From assembly GCA_019925105.1 (NCBI GenBank), contig JAHGAU010000023.1, positions 868,001 to 932,000 on the forward strand: a stretch of DNA of 64,000 nucleotides, written 5' to 3'. The notes under the pieces were generated by a model. That model did not search any database, was not told the DNA's origin, and worked only from the letters and a program-made list of their open reading frames with translations. Both the position numbers and the translations under genes were made by a program. Below, in pieces: positions 1-13,900 of this stretch (positions within the stretch are counted from its first letter, which is position 1; each line of letters opens with the position of its first letter). This DNA comes from Niebla homalea (lineage: Eukaryota; Ascomycota; Lecanoromycetes; Lecanorales; Ramalinaceae).

Positions 1-547
1 CTTTATATTATAAAGTTAAAACTTTTATATATAGCCGGTTTTTAACGTATAAATATCGGTATATAATTAATTTATAAAATTAAGAAATAAATATTTATAT
101 TTTTTAATTAATAAATATATATATCTTAATAATAATAAAGTTAAAATATCTTATTTTTATAAAATTTTAAATTATTAAGTTATTAATTAACTTTATAGCT
201 TAAAGATTATAATTTAATAATATTCTTAAATAAAATATTTTTATTTTTTAAATATATTTTATATAATAAAATCTTTATATTATAATTATAAAATTAAATA
301 AAGAAAAAATATTTTTATAAAATATTATTATTATAAGGCCGAACTTATAATTTTTTAAAATATAAAGTATAAGTTCTTTAATTATTCTTTATATATAAAA
401 ATATAATTAAATACTTTTAAATTTTAATTATTTTAATTAAGTTTAATTTTAAATTATATTTAATTTATTTAAGTATTAAATAACTTATATAAATACTTTT
501 AATAAATCCCGGTTACCTTAATTAAGTTTAACTTTAAATTATATTTA
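1..547 (-). mobile_element. Gypsy-A copy A, 3'-ward half (RIP-degraded Ty3/gypsy)
   Basis: This segment is nearly C-free AT-rich DNA. It aligns base for base with 23063-23612 in Gypsy-A copy B and so belongs to the same element on the minus strand. It would correspond to the part of pol after the reverse transcriptase, but no RNase H or integrase motif survives that I can name. It contains an 85-bp tandem duplication that copy B shares (about 23486-23660); LINE copy 1 inserted into the second unit. The true end of the element lies left of the window. Confidence 0.75.
536..547. repeat. Left target-site duplication of LINE copy 1
   Basis: The 12-bp sequence AAATTATATTTA occurs immediately before the LINE 5' end and again at 6326-6337, directly after its TCAA-repeat tail. 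The paralogous Gypsy-A copy B has the same 12 bp once, at 23601-23612, with no insertion between. This empty site confirms both boundaries. Confidence 0.95.
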
Positions 548-561
548 GAATTAGGATCAAA

Positions 562-2250
562 ATGGCGACGAACAACGGGACCCCAGAGGTCAGAAACGAT
601 ATACGCGTGTATAGCTTAAGTAATAATGAGGACAATATTTTAAATACGATAAGCGGAAGCGGAATAATAAGAATAAAAGGGGAAAAAGGGTAAGCGGCCT
701 AGGTTAATAGGAATAATAATAAGTCATATGAATAATGCGATAAATACGAAATAAAAAGGCTTTAAATCGAATAAGGAGCTTATAATTAATAAGATATATA
801 TAAAGGGACGTATATAACGCGTAAAGGTATTATTATAAAAGGTAATAAATAAAAGGTAAAGGGGACGAAGACGGTACGCGGGGACGAATAGGGGGTAAGC
901 GGAGGCGTAAAAGGCCTTATTAAATATATATAAATTAAGAAAAAGCTAAATAAAAACAGGGAGATATTAAATAAATAAAAATAAATTATAAAAAGAAGTA
1001 ATTACCGGATACGTAAGGGAAAAGTAAAAAAGGAGGAAGCGGTAAGAACGTTAAAAAGCCTCCTTATAATTATATAGAAGAATATTACGTTAGAAACCTA
1101 ACTAATACTATAAATTAAGCTATAAGGAGTAAAAGACTTTTACGTAAAAATAAGGAGAAATTTAAGGAAATTAAAGAAACTATACGGAGCTTAAAAGGCA
1201 ATAATAAAAGCGCCGGTAAATAGAGGTAAAAAGAGATAGAAAGGATACGTATAAAGTAAGGGAATAACGGGGAAACTTTAAGGAAAAGAACGGGAATAAA
1301 TTAAGTAATGAAAGTTATAAAAGCAGTACCGGCGTTAACGGTAAAGGAAATAAAAATAAAAAAAAAAGGCGGCAATATTAAGGAAAATAAAGATAATAAC
1401 TATATAATTATTAAGCGAAAAAAAGAAAAATATAACGGTAAAAACGAACTTATTATAATTAATAAAAGCGTTTAAAATAACGGGAAAGCTATTAATAAAG
1501 TAAATTATTATAATACGTAAATTATAAAGCGGGGATATCCTCTTTAATATAGCCTTATTAAAAATAAAAAAAAAACTAAAGAAGTTAAAGAAATAAGCCG
1601 GTAAAAAGGGGTATAAAACGGTAAAGGTATTAAAATAATCCTTTATTATCGCGGTAAACGGGATATATTTAATAAAATTTACGGGGAAAAAAAGGGAAGT
1701 TATTTTAAGGCGGATAAAAAAGGAGAATATAGTCCTTTACCTTAGGTTAAAGATCATTAATTATAACCTCCCCGCTATAATAAAAAGGTTAAACGTTTTT
1801 AATTATATAAAAAGATACTTTATAATTATTTTAAGTATAACGTTAATAAGGATATATAACGATATTTTTAATAAAGGGATAATAAAAGGTAAATCCCTTA
1901 AATTAATAAAACCTTAAGACCGGGTAGCGGATATCTATTAATACTTTAAATATTAAGGGTACAGGTATATTATTATAAGGTACCCTAATAATATAAAATA
2001 CGTGGTATATATTAAAAGGTATAATACGTATGAATACGTTAACTTAATAATAAAAAGCCTAATAAAGAACGCGCCGAAATACGCGGCGTACGGTAATAGT
2101 AATTACTTAATATAAAACTTATAATATATAATAAGAGCGAAGGAGACCTAGCGTAAGGAAACTAGGATAATAATTAAGGTTTAACGTTATAATTTATATA
2201 AACTTAAACCGGTAAAATAATTAAAAACGGTTTTAAAACGTAAATAAAAC
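562..2250 (+). pseudogene. LINE copy 1 ORF1 (gag-like, zinc-knuckle) pseudogene
   Basis: The frame opens with MATNNGTPEVRND at 562, a start shared by copies 2 and 3 and by copy 4 with its ATG changed to ATA. It is first stopped by TAA at 691-693, an expected CAA-to-TAA change. Around 1942-2037 the frame reads as the remnant of tandem CCHC knuckles, with the Cys codons turned into Tyr codons (TGC/TGT to TAC/TAT). The same segment is clearer in copy 2, where a YGHI...RC knuckle can be read. In the Tad1 clade the ORF1 protein binds the element RNA in the ribonucleoprotein. The downstream limit is approximate because the stop codon is not distinguishable from RIP stops. Confidence 0.75.
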
Positions 2251-2279
2251 TTATTAAATAAAGAAAAATAAAACGCGGT

Positions 2280-5200
2280 AATTAATAACGTAAAGAAAAG
2301 GAAGCTTATAATAATATTAACTTTTAAGGCTGGCCGCCCGACCGGGATTATTATTATAATGAAAAGATTAAAATAAATAACGCTTAACCTTAAAGAAAAA
2401 CCGTTTATATAAATAAAAGTTAATAAAGAAAACTTAATAGACGTTAATATTTAATATATTTACGTTTTTAAGGGTAATATAATATAATATACGTAAAAAA
2501 GTAATTAAAACTATAATATTAATATTTAAATTTAAGGAAATAAAGGATATTAATATTATAACGATATAAGAATTATTATATAGTTTATATACTTACTTTT
2601 TAATTAACCCGGGAGATAATTTCTATTTAACCTTTAAAGATAATAAAATAATATAAATATACTTCTTTATTAATAAAAGGTTAAATATAAATAATTAAGA
2701 CGTTACTTATTACGGAAAGAACCTATATATATTCCGGATCGTATAAGAGAAGGATATTAAGGGTATTTTAAATATTTATAATACGTATAATCCGTTATTA
2801 ATTAATAGAAAAAGACTTTTTACGATCCCGTTACTTAAGGATATTATAACCGTACCCAGTAAATACCTTTTAATAAAGGACTTTAATCTTTATTACGTTT
2901 AATAAAACGAAAACGGTTATACGATTAATTATATTAAATTTAAAGAGTTATTAATAATTATTATACGGTTTAACCTTACGTTATTAACGTTAAAAAAAGC
3001 TATTATATAAGAAAACCGTAAATTTAAGATTATAATCGACTTAATATTTAGCTCGGAAGGTATTATTAACTTAATTATAATATACGGACCTTAAAAGGAC
3101 TTAAAATACGGTTTAAATTACGTCCCGATATAAATAACTTTAAATTAATCTATTAATACAATTCCGTTTTTACTATTTAAACGAGTATAAAAGACGGTTA
3201 AGGAAGCCGAAATATTAATAAAAATAATAAAAATAATATTTTAATTAACGGAACGTCCCCGGTTTAATAATAAAGAATAAATTAATTATTTTATAAAACG
3301 GGTAATAAAAGCTTTAAATAAAATAATTAATATTATAATTTTAATAATAAAACCGTTTTAAAGAATTAAAACTTATTAAAACGAAAAGTATATAAAGGTA
3401 ATTATAAAAGTAAAAACGCTTATAAAGTAAACTATTAAATATAAGAATTAAAAAACGCTTTAACGGTTAAAAAAAGCTTAAAAAGAAAAGGAAAAAATTA
3501 TCCGGAAAGTTAAATAAATATACTTCCGGGCTATAATATATAACTTAACGGTTTCCTTTTATAATATTTAAAAGTTAATAAAATACGGTAAAGAATAAAA
3601 TAAAAAACCTAAATTTATCTTTAAGTTTTTACCCTTAAAAAGATTAAACGGTACGGTAATAAATACTTTTAACGGTAAAATTAAGGCTCTTAAAGGGGCG
3701 TTTTTTCCCTTATTACCGGAAGTTAATTTAATAAATATCGACGGTACGGTATATTTTAAATTAATAATAATAAATAAAATAATAATTTAAAAGATAATAA
3801 TTAAAACGATTAATAAGCCGAAGAAGGATAAGGCTTTTAAACTTAATAATATATTAAATAGGTTCTTATCTATAATAACGTTATTATTTAAAGAGGTCTT
3901 TATTTATTTATTTTAAGCCTATTTTAATATAGGATATTATTTTTATAAATTTAAAAAGGTTAAGATGATTATCCTTAAGAAACCGGTTAAAATAAATTAC
4001 TTAAAAATAAAGTTATATAAACTTATAGTATTCCTTTATACGTTAAAAAAAACTTTAAAAACGGTAATTATAAAGATTTTAAGTAATTACGTAAAAGGAT
4101 ATAAACTACTCCTTAATTAATAAATAAAGGCAAAAAGAAGATAATTAACGGAAACGGCTCTTAAAAGCTTAATTAATAACGTATATATAATATAAAGTTA
4201 TAAGAAAAAGTATATTATAAGTTTTCTTTCCTTAAATATTATAAAGGCGTTTAATAAAGTAAATTATTAAAGGTTACTATATAATTTACGGAAAAAAAGG
4301 ATTTTATTTTTTTTTTATAAATTAAATAGAAAGTTTCTTAAGTAATTAAACGACGTTAATTAGCCTAAAATAGAAGATAAATATAATAAAGCCCGTAATA
4401 ATAAGGATTCCTTAAAAGTTATTTATCTTTTTAATCTTATTTCTATTTTTTAATAATCCGCTTATTAAAAACTTAATAAAATTAAAATAAAAGGTTTAAG
4501 TAAAAGGCTTTATTAACGATATTTACCTCTTAACTTATAGTACGTTTATTTATATAAATTATTTAAAGTTAAAATAAGCCTATAAAGTCTACTTACGATA
4601 AGTAAAGATATATAAGGCTTAGTTCGCCTTATATAAGTATAAATTTATTTATATAATAAAAAGTTTAAAACTATATAATATAATAATTATAATAAACTTA
4701 AGCAATATAACGGTAAAACCGGAAGTTAATATTAAAATACTTAATTTATAAATCAATAAGAAATTAAATTAAAAAGATTATATAAAAAAGGTTTAAAAGA
4801 AAATAATTTTATAAAAGAAGGGCTTTATTTACCTTATGGCGTTAACGTAAAAGCTACCTTATAAAAGGTTAAAACCGTTTATTAAGTGGTTATAAAGCTT
4901 ATAATAATATACGTAATAGCTATTTAATACGTACTTAAAAATATATTTAAATATAGGAAAAAGCCCGTTTAATAATTATAAAAAATTTAAAATTAATACT
5001 TAAGAATAATAAATAAAATATATAAAGTAACTCCCGTCCCGGTATTAAAATCCGAAGTCTTTATATTATTAATAAAGCTAACTTTAAATTAAATAATTAC
5101 TTAAGCGAAACTTAAAAAAAGTATAAACTTAATTACGTTAATAAAAAACGAACGTATTTATTAAAACTATAAAAGGCCTTAAATAAGAAAGCGTAAAGAA

Positions 5201-5900
5201 ACGGTACTTACCCCCTTTACGGAAATTAAATTAAAATAAGCCAAAAAAGAGATCGATTTAATTTACGTTTAAAAAGTTAACGTAGGAATATATAAATTTT
5301 TACTTAAAGTAAAAACGGCGGAGGAAAAAAAAATTATAAGGGTAAAGTTAACGGCGATTACTTTATAGACTATAAAAAAGTAAATAAAACGTTAACGTAA
5401 ATATAAAGAATTAATCCCTTAAAAGCGATAATACTTAATATTAAATAATAATAAAGTTATTAATAAATATTTCCGGCGTTACGGGATTATAAGGAAAAGC
5501 GATAACGTATTAATAATTTAACTCCGGATAAATAAGAATAGCTTAATTTACTTCCTCTTTATTATATACGCTAATAACCGGATTAACGTTAATTACGAAT
5601 ATAAGTAATAAAAGTAAAACGTTATATATATATTAATCTTTTATTTATTATTTAAGGAGTTTAAACCGGGATTAATTAAAAGGGTAAAGATTAATAACTA
5701 TTATTAAATACTTATTAATAAAAAGGGTATTAAGGCGGCCGTTAAATTTATAATAGTTACGGGCTTATTATTATAATTCGGCTTAATTAAAAAAATAGAA
5801 AAAATAATTAAAAACCTAATTAAGAAACCTCGTTATTAACCCGGAAATAAAAAGCAATAACGGGAAAACTATACCTAGTAAAAGGCTAAAAAGGCTATAA
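2280..5900 (+). pseudogene. LINE copy 1 ORF2 (endonuclease / reverse transcriptase) pseudogene
   Basis: ORF2 would nick the target and copy the RNA. Near 2876-2990 the frame reads KDFNLYY...FNLTLLT, matching the GDFN...H block of AP-type endonucleases with Gly changed to Lys. The reverse-transcriptase active site is at 4509-4520 and reads FIND followed by IYLLTYS, where the clade has FVDD or FADD; the first catalytic Asp codon GAC has become AAC. Toward the end, near 5560-5780, an INVNYEYG segment and an AVKFI..TGLL..FGLI segment match the C-terminal Cys/His region of Tad-like ORF2. Many in-frame TAA/TAG codons are present. Start and end are approximate. Confidence 0.78.
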
Positions 5901-6305
5901 ATACCGGGGCGGCGTAAGAAGTAATATTATATTGGTCGGTAAAGTTATATAAATAAAATAGTAATAATATACGTATCGGTAAAAACATTTAATAATATAA
6001 TCGGAATTCTGAAATTTTAATATTAAATAAACCCGTAAGGTAATAGAAGAATAATAAGTTTAAGGGTAACCCTTAAATAGATTCGGTTATAATATTATAA
6101 GTTTTCTTAAAAAAGGCGTATAAATAAATTCTTACTTTTTAAACGGCCATAGATACTCTTAACCCTTAAGACGTAAGTGGAAGCTGGGTAAATACCGGTT
6201 TTTATTCCTAACGCTATAGATATCGGGTTTTTTACGGTTACCAGTAAGGCCAAATAGCCGAGTATTAGGGAACGCCGGAATTAACTTAGCTAGATCCGTA
6301 ATATA

Positions 6306-6325
6306 AATCAATCAATCAATCAATC
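6306..6325. repeat. (TCAA)n 3' tail of LINE copy 1
   Basis: A short tetranucleotide run replaces a poly(A) tail. The same run, as TTGA on the opposite strand, ends copies 2 (10997-11016) and 3 (27925-27948). It marks the 3' terminus and the side of priming. Confidence 0.92.
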
Positions 6326-6337
6326 AAATTATATTTA
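6326..6337. repeat. Right target-site duplication of LINE copy 1
   Basis: A perfect repeat of 536-547 directly after the TCAA tail. Confidence 0.95.
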
Positions 6338-8406
6338 ATTTATTTAAATACCGGGTAATTAATATAATTATTTTTAATAAAATAAAACTTAAAAACTTAA
6401 TTTATTAAACTTTAAATTTATATTTTCGGATATTTACTTATAAATTAATATTACGTAAATACTTTAATATTAAGTATATATATCGGATATACTTTTTCTT
6501 AATAACGTTATAAATAATAATATTATTTAAGTAAGCTTAAATAAAAATATTTAAATAATTAAATAAAATTTTATTTATATATTATTAATATAAAGCGGGG
6601 TTATTAATTAAGTTAAAAAATATAACTTTATACTTAAAGGTATTTAATGAAATAATAAATATTATAAAGTTTTTATTTTTTAAATATATACGGAGCTTAT
6701 TAAAGGCCGTAATAATATTTAAGCGGGTAATTTATTTATAATTAATAACTTAAAATAATATTTTTTTTATTAAGGGAATAAAGTATTGATTCCTTTTAAT
6801 AATAATATTAATACTATAATAATTTACGTATAATTATAGGTCGTTATTAAACTTAAGGGTAAAAAGGATAAAGGATTTATAAGGGGCTTTATTAAGCTTA
6901 ATAAATATTTTTTTTAAGTTTTTAATAATATACTTTTTTAATTTTTAAAGCTTATAATTTAAAAGCAAATAAATATAATTCCGGGGGGGAATCCTTTTTA
7001 AGATTAAGTTAATTTTATAATTATAATCCCGGTATAAAAATAATTTATTTATTATTATAATATTAAAGATATCCTTAAAATTATAATATTCCGTTAGAAA
7101 TTTAATTATAATTTTATTTATAAAAGTTATTTTCTTTATAAAATTATTTTTATAAGTTATTATAACGGAGATATTAATTAAAATATTATTAAGGAAATTT
7201 AAATAATTAATTAAGTTTATTATTAAAATAAAAAAAAATTTAAATCTTTTTCTTTTTTTAAATTTTTATAATAATATAAAAGGTTACCGTATTAATAGCT
7301 TTAATTAAAAAAAGCCTTTTTTCTTTAATAAATTTTAAGAAAAGAAAATTATTTAATAATATTTTTTTTTTAAAAGCTTTAATAATTTTAATTTCTTATT
7401 TTTTAAGAATATATTTAAAACTTAATAAGTTAAAGTTATAATTTAAAGGAATTCCGGAATAAACTTTACGTTTTAATAATTAACTCCGTTATAATTATAT
7501 TAATTTAATATAAAAAAACTTTTATTAATTATAAAATAAATAAATATATAATACCGTTTTATTTAAGGTTTTTTAAGAATTATATTATATATTTTAAGCC
7601 GGGTAATAAATATAAAAAATTAACTTTTTAAGTAACTTTTTATAGTTATCCGGGGATAAATTATATAAATAATAAACCGTAAATATTTATTTTTATAATT
7701 TTAAATAAACTTAAATTAAAAAAAGATTAAAAAAGAAATTTAAAGTATTATATAAACTTATAGGATAATTTATTTATTAATAAAATAATAACCGATAACG
7801 CTTAAATTAATTAAGAAGGATAAAAAAAAAATATTAATTTTTATAACTTATAAACCTATTAATAATTTAAGGTTTATTATTTTAAATATTAAAAAAGTCT
7901 TTAATATTTTTAATATATTTAATTGTTAAAATCTGAAAATAATATATATTTTTATCCTTTATAATAACTTTTATAAAGTTTAATCCTTTATTAACGGTCC
8001 GTTTAAGTTATTAAATAAAATATTTTTAAAAATATTAAAAATCCGGCCGTTTTAATTATAAATAGGTTTTTTATTTAAATTAAGGGTAATATAATAAATT
8101 TAAATAGGACGCTTTTAAATATTGCTTTAATTACGTTAACGATTAAGGTAATTAACTTAAAAATAATTCCCTTAATAAATAAAGTATTTAATATTTAAAA
8201 AAAAATTAACTTTACGATAACCAGAGTAATTTATTAAAACTTAAATTCTCTAAAACTTCTTATTCTACCGAAGGATTTAAAGGAAATAATACGGGTTTTT
8301 ATAATCTCCTTAATTTCCTTAATAAAGGTCTTATTTAAGTTAAGGGTTTTTCATTAACGGTAATATTCTGAACGTTAAAAATAATTTATCCTTTCAAAAT
8401 ATATTG
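6326..8406 (-). mobile_element. Gypsy-A copy A, 5'-ward half with reverse-transcriptase remnant
   Basis: This continues the 1-547 segment after the LINE and aligns with 23601-25686 of copy B. On the minus strand the reverse transcriptase is readable. The active-site box lies at 6510-6533 and reads YLNNIIIYN, where gypsy elements have YLDDILIY; both catalytic Asp codons were changed to Asn. Upstream in the protein (6600-6950) the frame shows the gypsy VDYHxIN and RNxY segments. Homology to copy B stops abruptly at about 8406, right after the shared TTATCCTTTCAAAATATAT block. Beyond this point copy A is deleted, recombined or joined to another sequence. Confidence 0.82.
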
Positions 8407-10984
8407 ATATTAACGTTAAATTAAGGAAAATTAAAGCCCTTAAGAAAAGGGTTTAATTTTAAATACTGAACGTATTATATAAAATAAAAGGTTAATTAAA
8501 CCTTTATATTTAAGGATAAAAAAAGGAAAATACGTTACCCGATAAGGAGGAATTAAAAGGATCTTAAGATAATAACGATTTTATTATAAAAGAGGTATAT
8601 TTTATATATTAATCCCCCGTACGTTATTAATATATTAAATATATATTAAAATACTTATTAAAAAATAAATTTTTTATTTATTTTAAATATAATTATTAAA
8701 AATTAAAAAAAATAAACTTAAATATTCTTAAGGTTTCTCCGTTAAATTAATAAATTTAATTTATTAATAATTAATATATATAAGCTTAATAAATTAATAA
8801 TATATTATTTATAATTATTAACTTTATTATAATAAGGAATATATACTTTATAAACTTTATTTTTATGGTATATTAATATATTATAAGTAAAGTTTAATTT
8901 ACCTTTAATTTACCCGTAATAAACTTCTATATAAATAACGGATATCTTATTATAATTATTAATTATAATATTATATTTTCTTAAATTTTAAATTTAAATT
9001 TTAAAATTTTAAAATTATTTAAGTTAATTCCGGTTATAAACGTTAATAATTTTAAATCGATTATTAATAAATTTATAAAATTTAACTTATTTTTTTTAAG
9101 GAAAAAAATATAATATTTATTTTAAGAAAAATTTTAATTAAAATTTATTTAATATATAATTTATTTATTAATATTTTAATTATTATTAATATTATAATTC
9201 TTAATAAAATAATAATTAATTTTAATAATTAAAAATATATTATTAATACTTATAAAAATATAAATATTAAAATAATTATTTTTATAAAAAAAATAATATA
9301 ATTATAACGTATAATTTATATAAAATAATAAATTTAAATCTTAATTTATAATATAGTATAAGTATTAATTATATATTTAAAAAAAAGACTTTAAAAGAAT
9401 TATTAAAGTTCTAGGATTTTATCTTTAAACCGTAATTAATATCGTTTTATAATCTTAAATTTTAAAGTAATATATTTATATATATTATTAATTTAAAAAT
9501 ATCGGTTATTTAAATTAAAAACGATATTAATTAAAAAATTAATTTATTACGTAAAGTAAAATTTAGAATTTTATATAATTTATTTTTATAATTTTATTAT
9601 ATAATAATCTTAAGTTTATTAATATTACTTATTATTTACGGATAAAAAACTTAAAAATCTAAATTATAAATTTATAAAATTATTATAATAATAATATTAA
9701 TCTTTATATTCTCCGGAATAATCTTTATAATTTTTAATTATTTAAAGATTTACTTAAATTAATTATTATAAATTAATAATTATAAAGAATAAGTTTTATT
9801 TAACGGTATTAAAATTTATATATATAACGGAAATATATAAGTTTAATTAAGTAATATTATTAAAGAATTTAATAATATTTTTAAAAATAATAATATTATA
9901 ATTAATATTTTAAAAAATTAATATATATTTATTAATTTTTAACTTAATATAATTATTAAACTTAAAAGAATATATAATATTAAACGTAAAAATTAAAAAG
10001 TTATAAATTAAGTTTTAAATAAAATATATAATAAGGGTAAATTATATTAATTTATATAATTTATAAAATTTTTATACTTTACTTTTATCGTTTAACGTAA
10101 TACTTTAAACGGATATAAAAGTTATATTATAATTAATATTTAATTATTTAATAAAATTATAATTTCCGATTTATACTTATTATTATTATAGTAAAAATGA
10201 TTTTTTTAATTATAAGTTATAAATATATTATTATAATTAATATTTATAGTTATTTTTATTAATTTTTTATATGTAAATCCGATTAATATAAATTTTATAT
10301 TATTTTTTATAAAAATTAAAAAGAATCTTTAATTATATTAATAAATTTTAAAAATAATCTTTTATATATATAAAGATAAATAAATAATATATTATATTTA
10401 ATATAAGATTTTACGTAAATATTTATAAATAATATAATTATTTTTAATTATTTATTAAAAAAATATATTATTTATTTATATTAAGTCTTTTAAATTCTTA
10501 AAAATAAATATATAAATTTTTTATTAATAAAATTATTTATTAATTATTTTATAATTAAACTCTTTAATTAATAAGTTAATTTTTTAAGAATATTTACGCT
10601 TAATAATAAAATTAAAATTATATAAAACCTTAAATTTCTTAACTTATTAAGAAACCTTAAAATTTTCCTTAATTTTATAAATTAATTATATATTAAAATA
10701 AAGAATTATATTTAATATATTATTCCGTTTTAAATATATAAAAATTTTTTTATTATAGATTTAAAAAAATAAATTTAGAATATATTAATTTACGTTATAA
10801 ATAAAAAATATTTTAAATTAAATTTATATTTATTTAAGAAAAAGACCGTATTTTTAAGGATTTAAAAATATATTTTTAAAACCGTTATTTTTTATATATT
10901 ATAATCTTAATTAACCTTTATTTACCGATATTAATATATTAAAGAAATTAAATATTATAATTATAATATATTATATTAAGGATA
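8407..10984. other. Unassigned RIP-type AT-rich DNA
   Basis: About 2.6 kb of almost pure A/T. The first 250 bases keep some CpG and GG, for example around 8540-8625. The rest has very little C or G. I could not find a protein motif on either strand, nor a clear match to the other repeats in this window. It lies between the break in Gypsy-A copy A and LINE copy 2, and is probably an older element too degraded to name. Confidence 0.5.
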
Positions 10985-10996
10985 ACTTATTATTTT
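10985..10996. repeat. Target-site duplication of LINE copy 2 (left)
   Basis: ACTTATTATTTT occurs here next to the TTGA tail and again at 16794-16805 beyond the element's 5' end. The 12 bp match perfectly. Confidence 0.93.
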
Positions 10997-13900
10997 GATT
11001 GATTGATTGATTGATTTATACTACGGATCTAGCTAAGCTAATTCCGGCGTTCCTTAATACTCGGCTATTTAACCTTATTAATAACCGTAAAAAACCTGAT
11101 ATCCATAATGTTAAGAATAAAAACTGGTATCCACCTAGCCTCTACTTACGTCTTAAGGGCTAAGAGTATTTACGGCCGTTTAAAGAATAAGAATTTATTC
11201 ATACGCCTTTTCCAAGAAAACCTATAATATTATAATTAAATTTACTTAAAAGTTGCCTTTAAATTTATTACTCTTCCGTTACCTTACGGGTTTATTTAAT
11301 GCTAAAATTTTAAAATTCCGATTATATTATTAAATATCCTTACCGATACGTATACTATTACTACCTTATTCATACGATTCTATTAACTAATATAATATCG
11401 CCTTTTACGCCGCCCCGGTATTTATAGCCCCTTTAGCCCTTTATTAAGTATAGTTTTCCCGCCGTTACTTTTTACCTTTAAGTTAGCGGCGAAGTTTCTT
11501 AATTAAATCCTTAATTATTTCCTTTATTTTTTTGGCTAAGTTAAATTATAATAATAAACCCGTAGCTATTATGAATTTAACGGCCGCTTTAATACCCTTT
11601 TTATTAATAAGTATTTAACGATAATCGTTAATCCCTACCCTTTTAATTAATCCCGGTCTAAGTTCCTTAAATAGTAAATAGGAGATTAATACGTATATAA
11701 CGTTTTACTTTTATTATCTATATTCGTAATTAACGTTAATCCGGTTATTAACGTATATAATAAAAAGGAAATAAATTAAGCTGTTTTTACTTATTTAGAA
11801 TTAAATTATTAGTGCGTTATCGCCTTTCCTTATAATCCTATAACGCCGGAAATACTTATTAATAACCTTATTACTATTTAACGTTAAGTGCCGTCGCCCT
11901 TAAAAGATCGATTCTCTATATTTACGTTAACGTTTTATTTATTTCCTTATAATTTATAGGGTAATCGTTATTAACTTCGTTTTTACGGTTTTCTTCTTTT
12001 CCGTTACTTTTACTTTAAATAAGAGTTTATATACTCTTACGTTAACTTCTTAAACGTAAATTAAATCAACCTCTTTTTTAGCTTATTCCAGTTTAACTTC
12101 CGTAAAAAGAATAAATACCGCCTTTTTACGCTTTCTTATTTAAGGCCTTTTATAGTTTTAACGAATATATTCGTTTCTTATTAATATAATTAAGTTTATA
12201 CCTTTTTTAAGCCTTATTTAAGCGATTATTTAATTTAAGGCCAGCTTTATTAATAATATAAAGACCTTAGATTCTAGTATTAGGACGGGAGTCGCTTTAT
12301 ATACTCCACTTATTATTCTTAAATATCGGTTTTAAACCTTTTATAATTACTAAACGGGTTCTTTCTTATATTTAAGTATACCTTTAAGTATATATTAAAT
12401 AACTATTATGTACGTTATCGTAAGCTTTATAACCGCTTAATAAATAATTTTAGCCTTTTATAAAATAGCTCCCTACGTTAATACCGTAAGGTAAATAAAG
12501 CCTTTTTCTTGTGAAATTATTTTTTTCTAAATTTTTTTATATAATCCTTTTAGTCCAGTTTCTTATCGATTTATAAGTTAAGTACCTTAATATTAACTTC
12601 CGGTTTTATTGCTATATTACTTAAGTTTATTATAATTATTATATTATATAGCTTTAAGCTTTTTATTATATATATAAGCTTATATTTATACGGGGCGAAT
12701 TAAGCCTTATATATCTTTATTTATCGTAAGTAGACTTTATAAGCCTATTTCAGCTTTAAATAGTTTATATAAATAAACGTACTATAAGTTAAAAGGTAAA
12801 TATTATTAATAAAGCTTTTTATTTAAACCTTTTATTTTAGCTTTATTAAGTCCTTAATAAACGGGCCGTTAAAAAATAGGAATAAGATTAAGGAAATAAA
12901 TAATTTTTGGGGAATCTTTATTATCGCGGGCTTTATTATATTTATCTTCTATTTTAGGTTAATTAACGTCGCTTAATTACTTAGGAAACTCTTTATTTAA
13001 TTTATAAGGAAAAGTAAAACCCTTTTTTTCCGTAAATTATATAATAACCTTTAATAATTTACCTTATTAAATACCTTTATAATATTTAAGGAAAAAAGAC
13101 TTATAACGTACTTTTTCTTATAGCCTTATATCGTATATATACTATTAATTAAGCCTTTAAGAACCGTCTCTATTAACCGTCCTTTTTTTTACCCTTATTT
13201 ATTAATTAAAGAGTAGCTTATACTTTTCTGCGTAATTACTTAAGATCTTTACGATTACCGTCTTTAAAGCCTTCCTTAACGTATAGAAAAATACTATAAG
13301 TCTATACGACTTTACCTTTAAGTAATTTAATTTAACCGGCTTCTTAAGGATAATCGTTTTGGCCTCCTTAAATCTATAAAAGTAATATCCTATATTGAAA
13401 TAGGCTTAAAATAGGTAAGTAAAGACCTTTCCGAATAATAACGTTACTATAAATAAGAACTTATTTAATATACCGTTAAGTCCGGGGGCCTTATCCTTTT
13501 TCGGTTTATTAATCGCCTTAATTATTATTTCTTAAGTTATTATTTTACTTATTATTATTAATTTAAAATATACTGTGCCGTCGATATCTATTAAATTAAC
13601 TTCTAGTAACGGGGGAAAAAACGCCCCTTTAAGAGCCTTAATCTTACCGTTAAAGATATTCATTACCGTACCATTTAGTCTTTTTAAGGGTAAAAACTTA
13701 AAAATAAGTTTAAATTTCCTACTTTATTCTTTACCGTATTTTATTAGCTTTTAAATACTATAAAGGGAAACCGTTAAGTTATATATTATAGCCCGGAAGT
13801 ATATTTACTTAACCTTCCGGATAATTCTTTTCTTTTCTTTTTAAGCTTTTTTTAACCGTTAAAGCGTTTCCTGGTTTTTATACTTAATAGCTTACTTTAT

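Larger units (their letters stand above)
548..6325 (+). mobile_element. LINE copy 1, Tad1-like non-LTR retrotransposon, full length
   Basis: A 5778-bp element flanked by a perfect 12-bp target-site duplication. It begins with a 14-bp leader, then the ORF1 start codon at 562. It ends in a (TCAA)n tail at about 6306-6325 after a 3' UTR conserved in copies 2 and 3 (the TTAGCTAGATCCGTA block). Two reading frames are recognisable despite RIP. ORF1 carries degraded CCHC zinc knuckles. ORF2 carries endonuclease, reverse transcriptase and a C-terminal Cys/His region. This architecture, with a simple-repeat tail rather than poly(A), fits the Tad1 clade of fungal LINEs. Both frames are riddled with TAA/TAG stops, so the copy is dead. 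It interrupts Gypsy-A copy A and is therefore younger than that insertion. Confidence 0.93.

Noticed and set aside
10997..11016. TTGA tandem run considered as a microsatellite or array
   Set aside because: It is the LINE 3' tail: it sits next to a TSD and recurs at the same place in copies 1 and 3. There are no spacers, so it is not a CRISPR.
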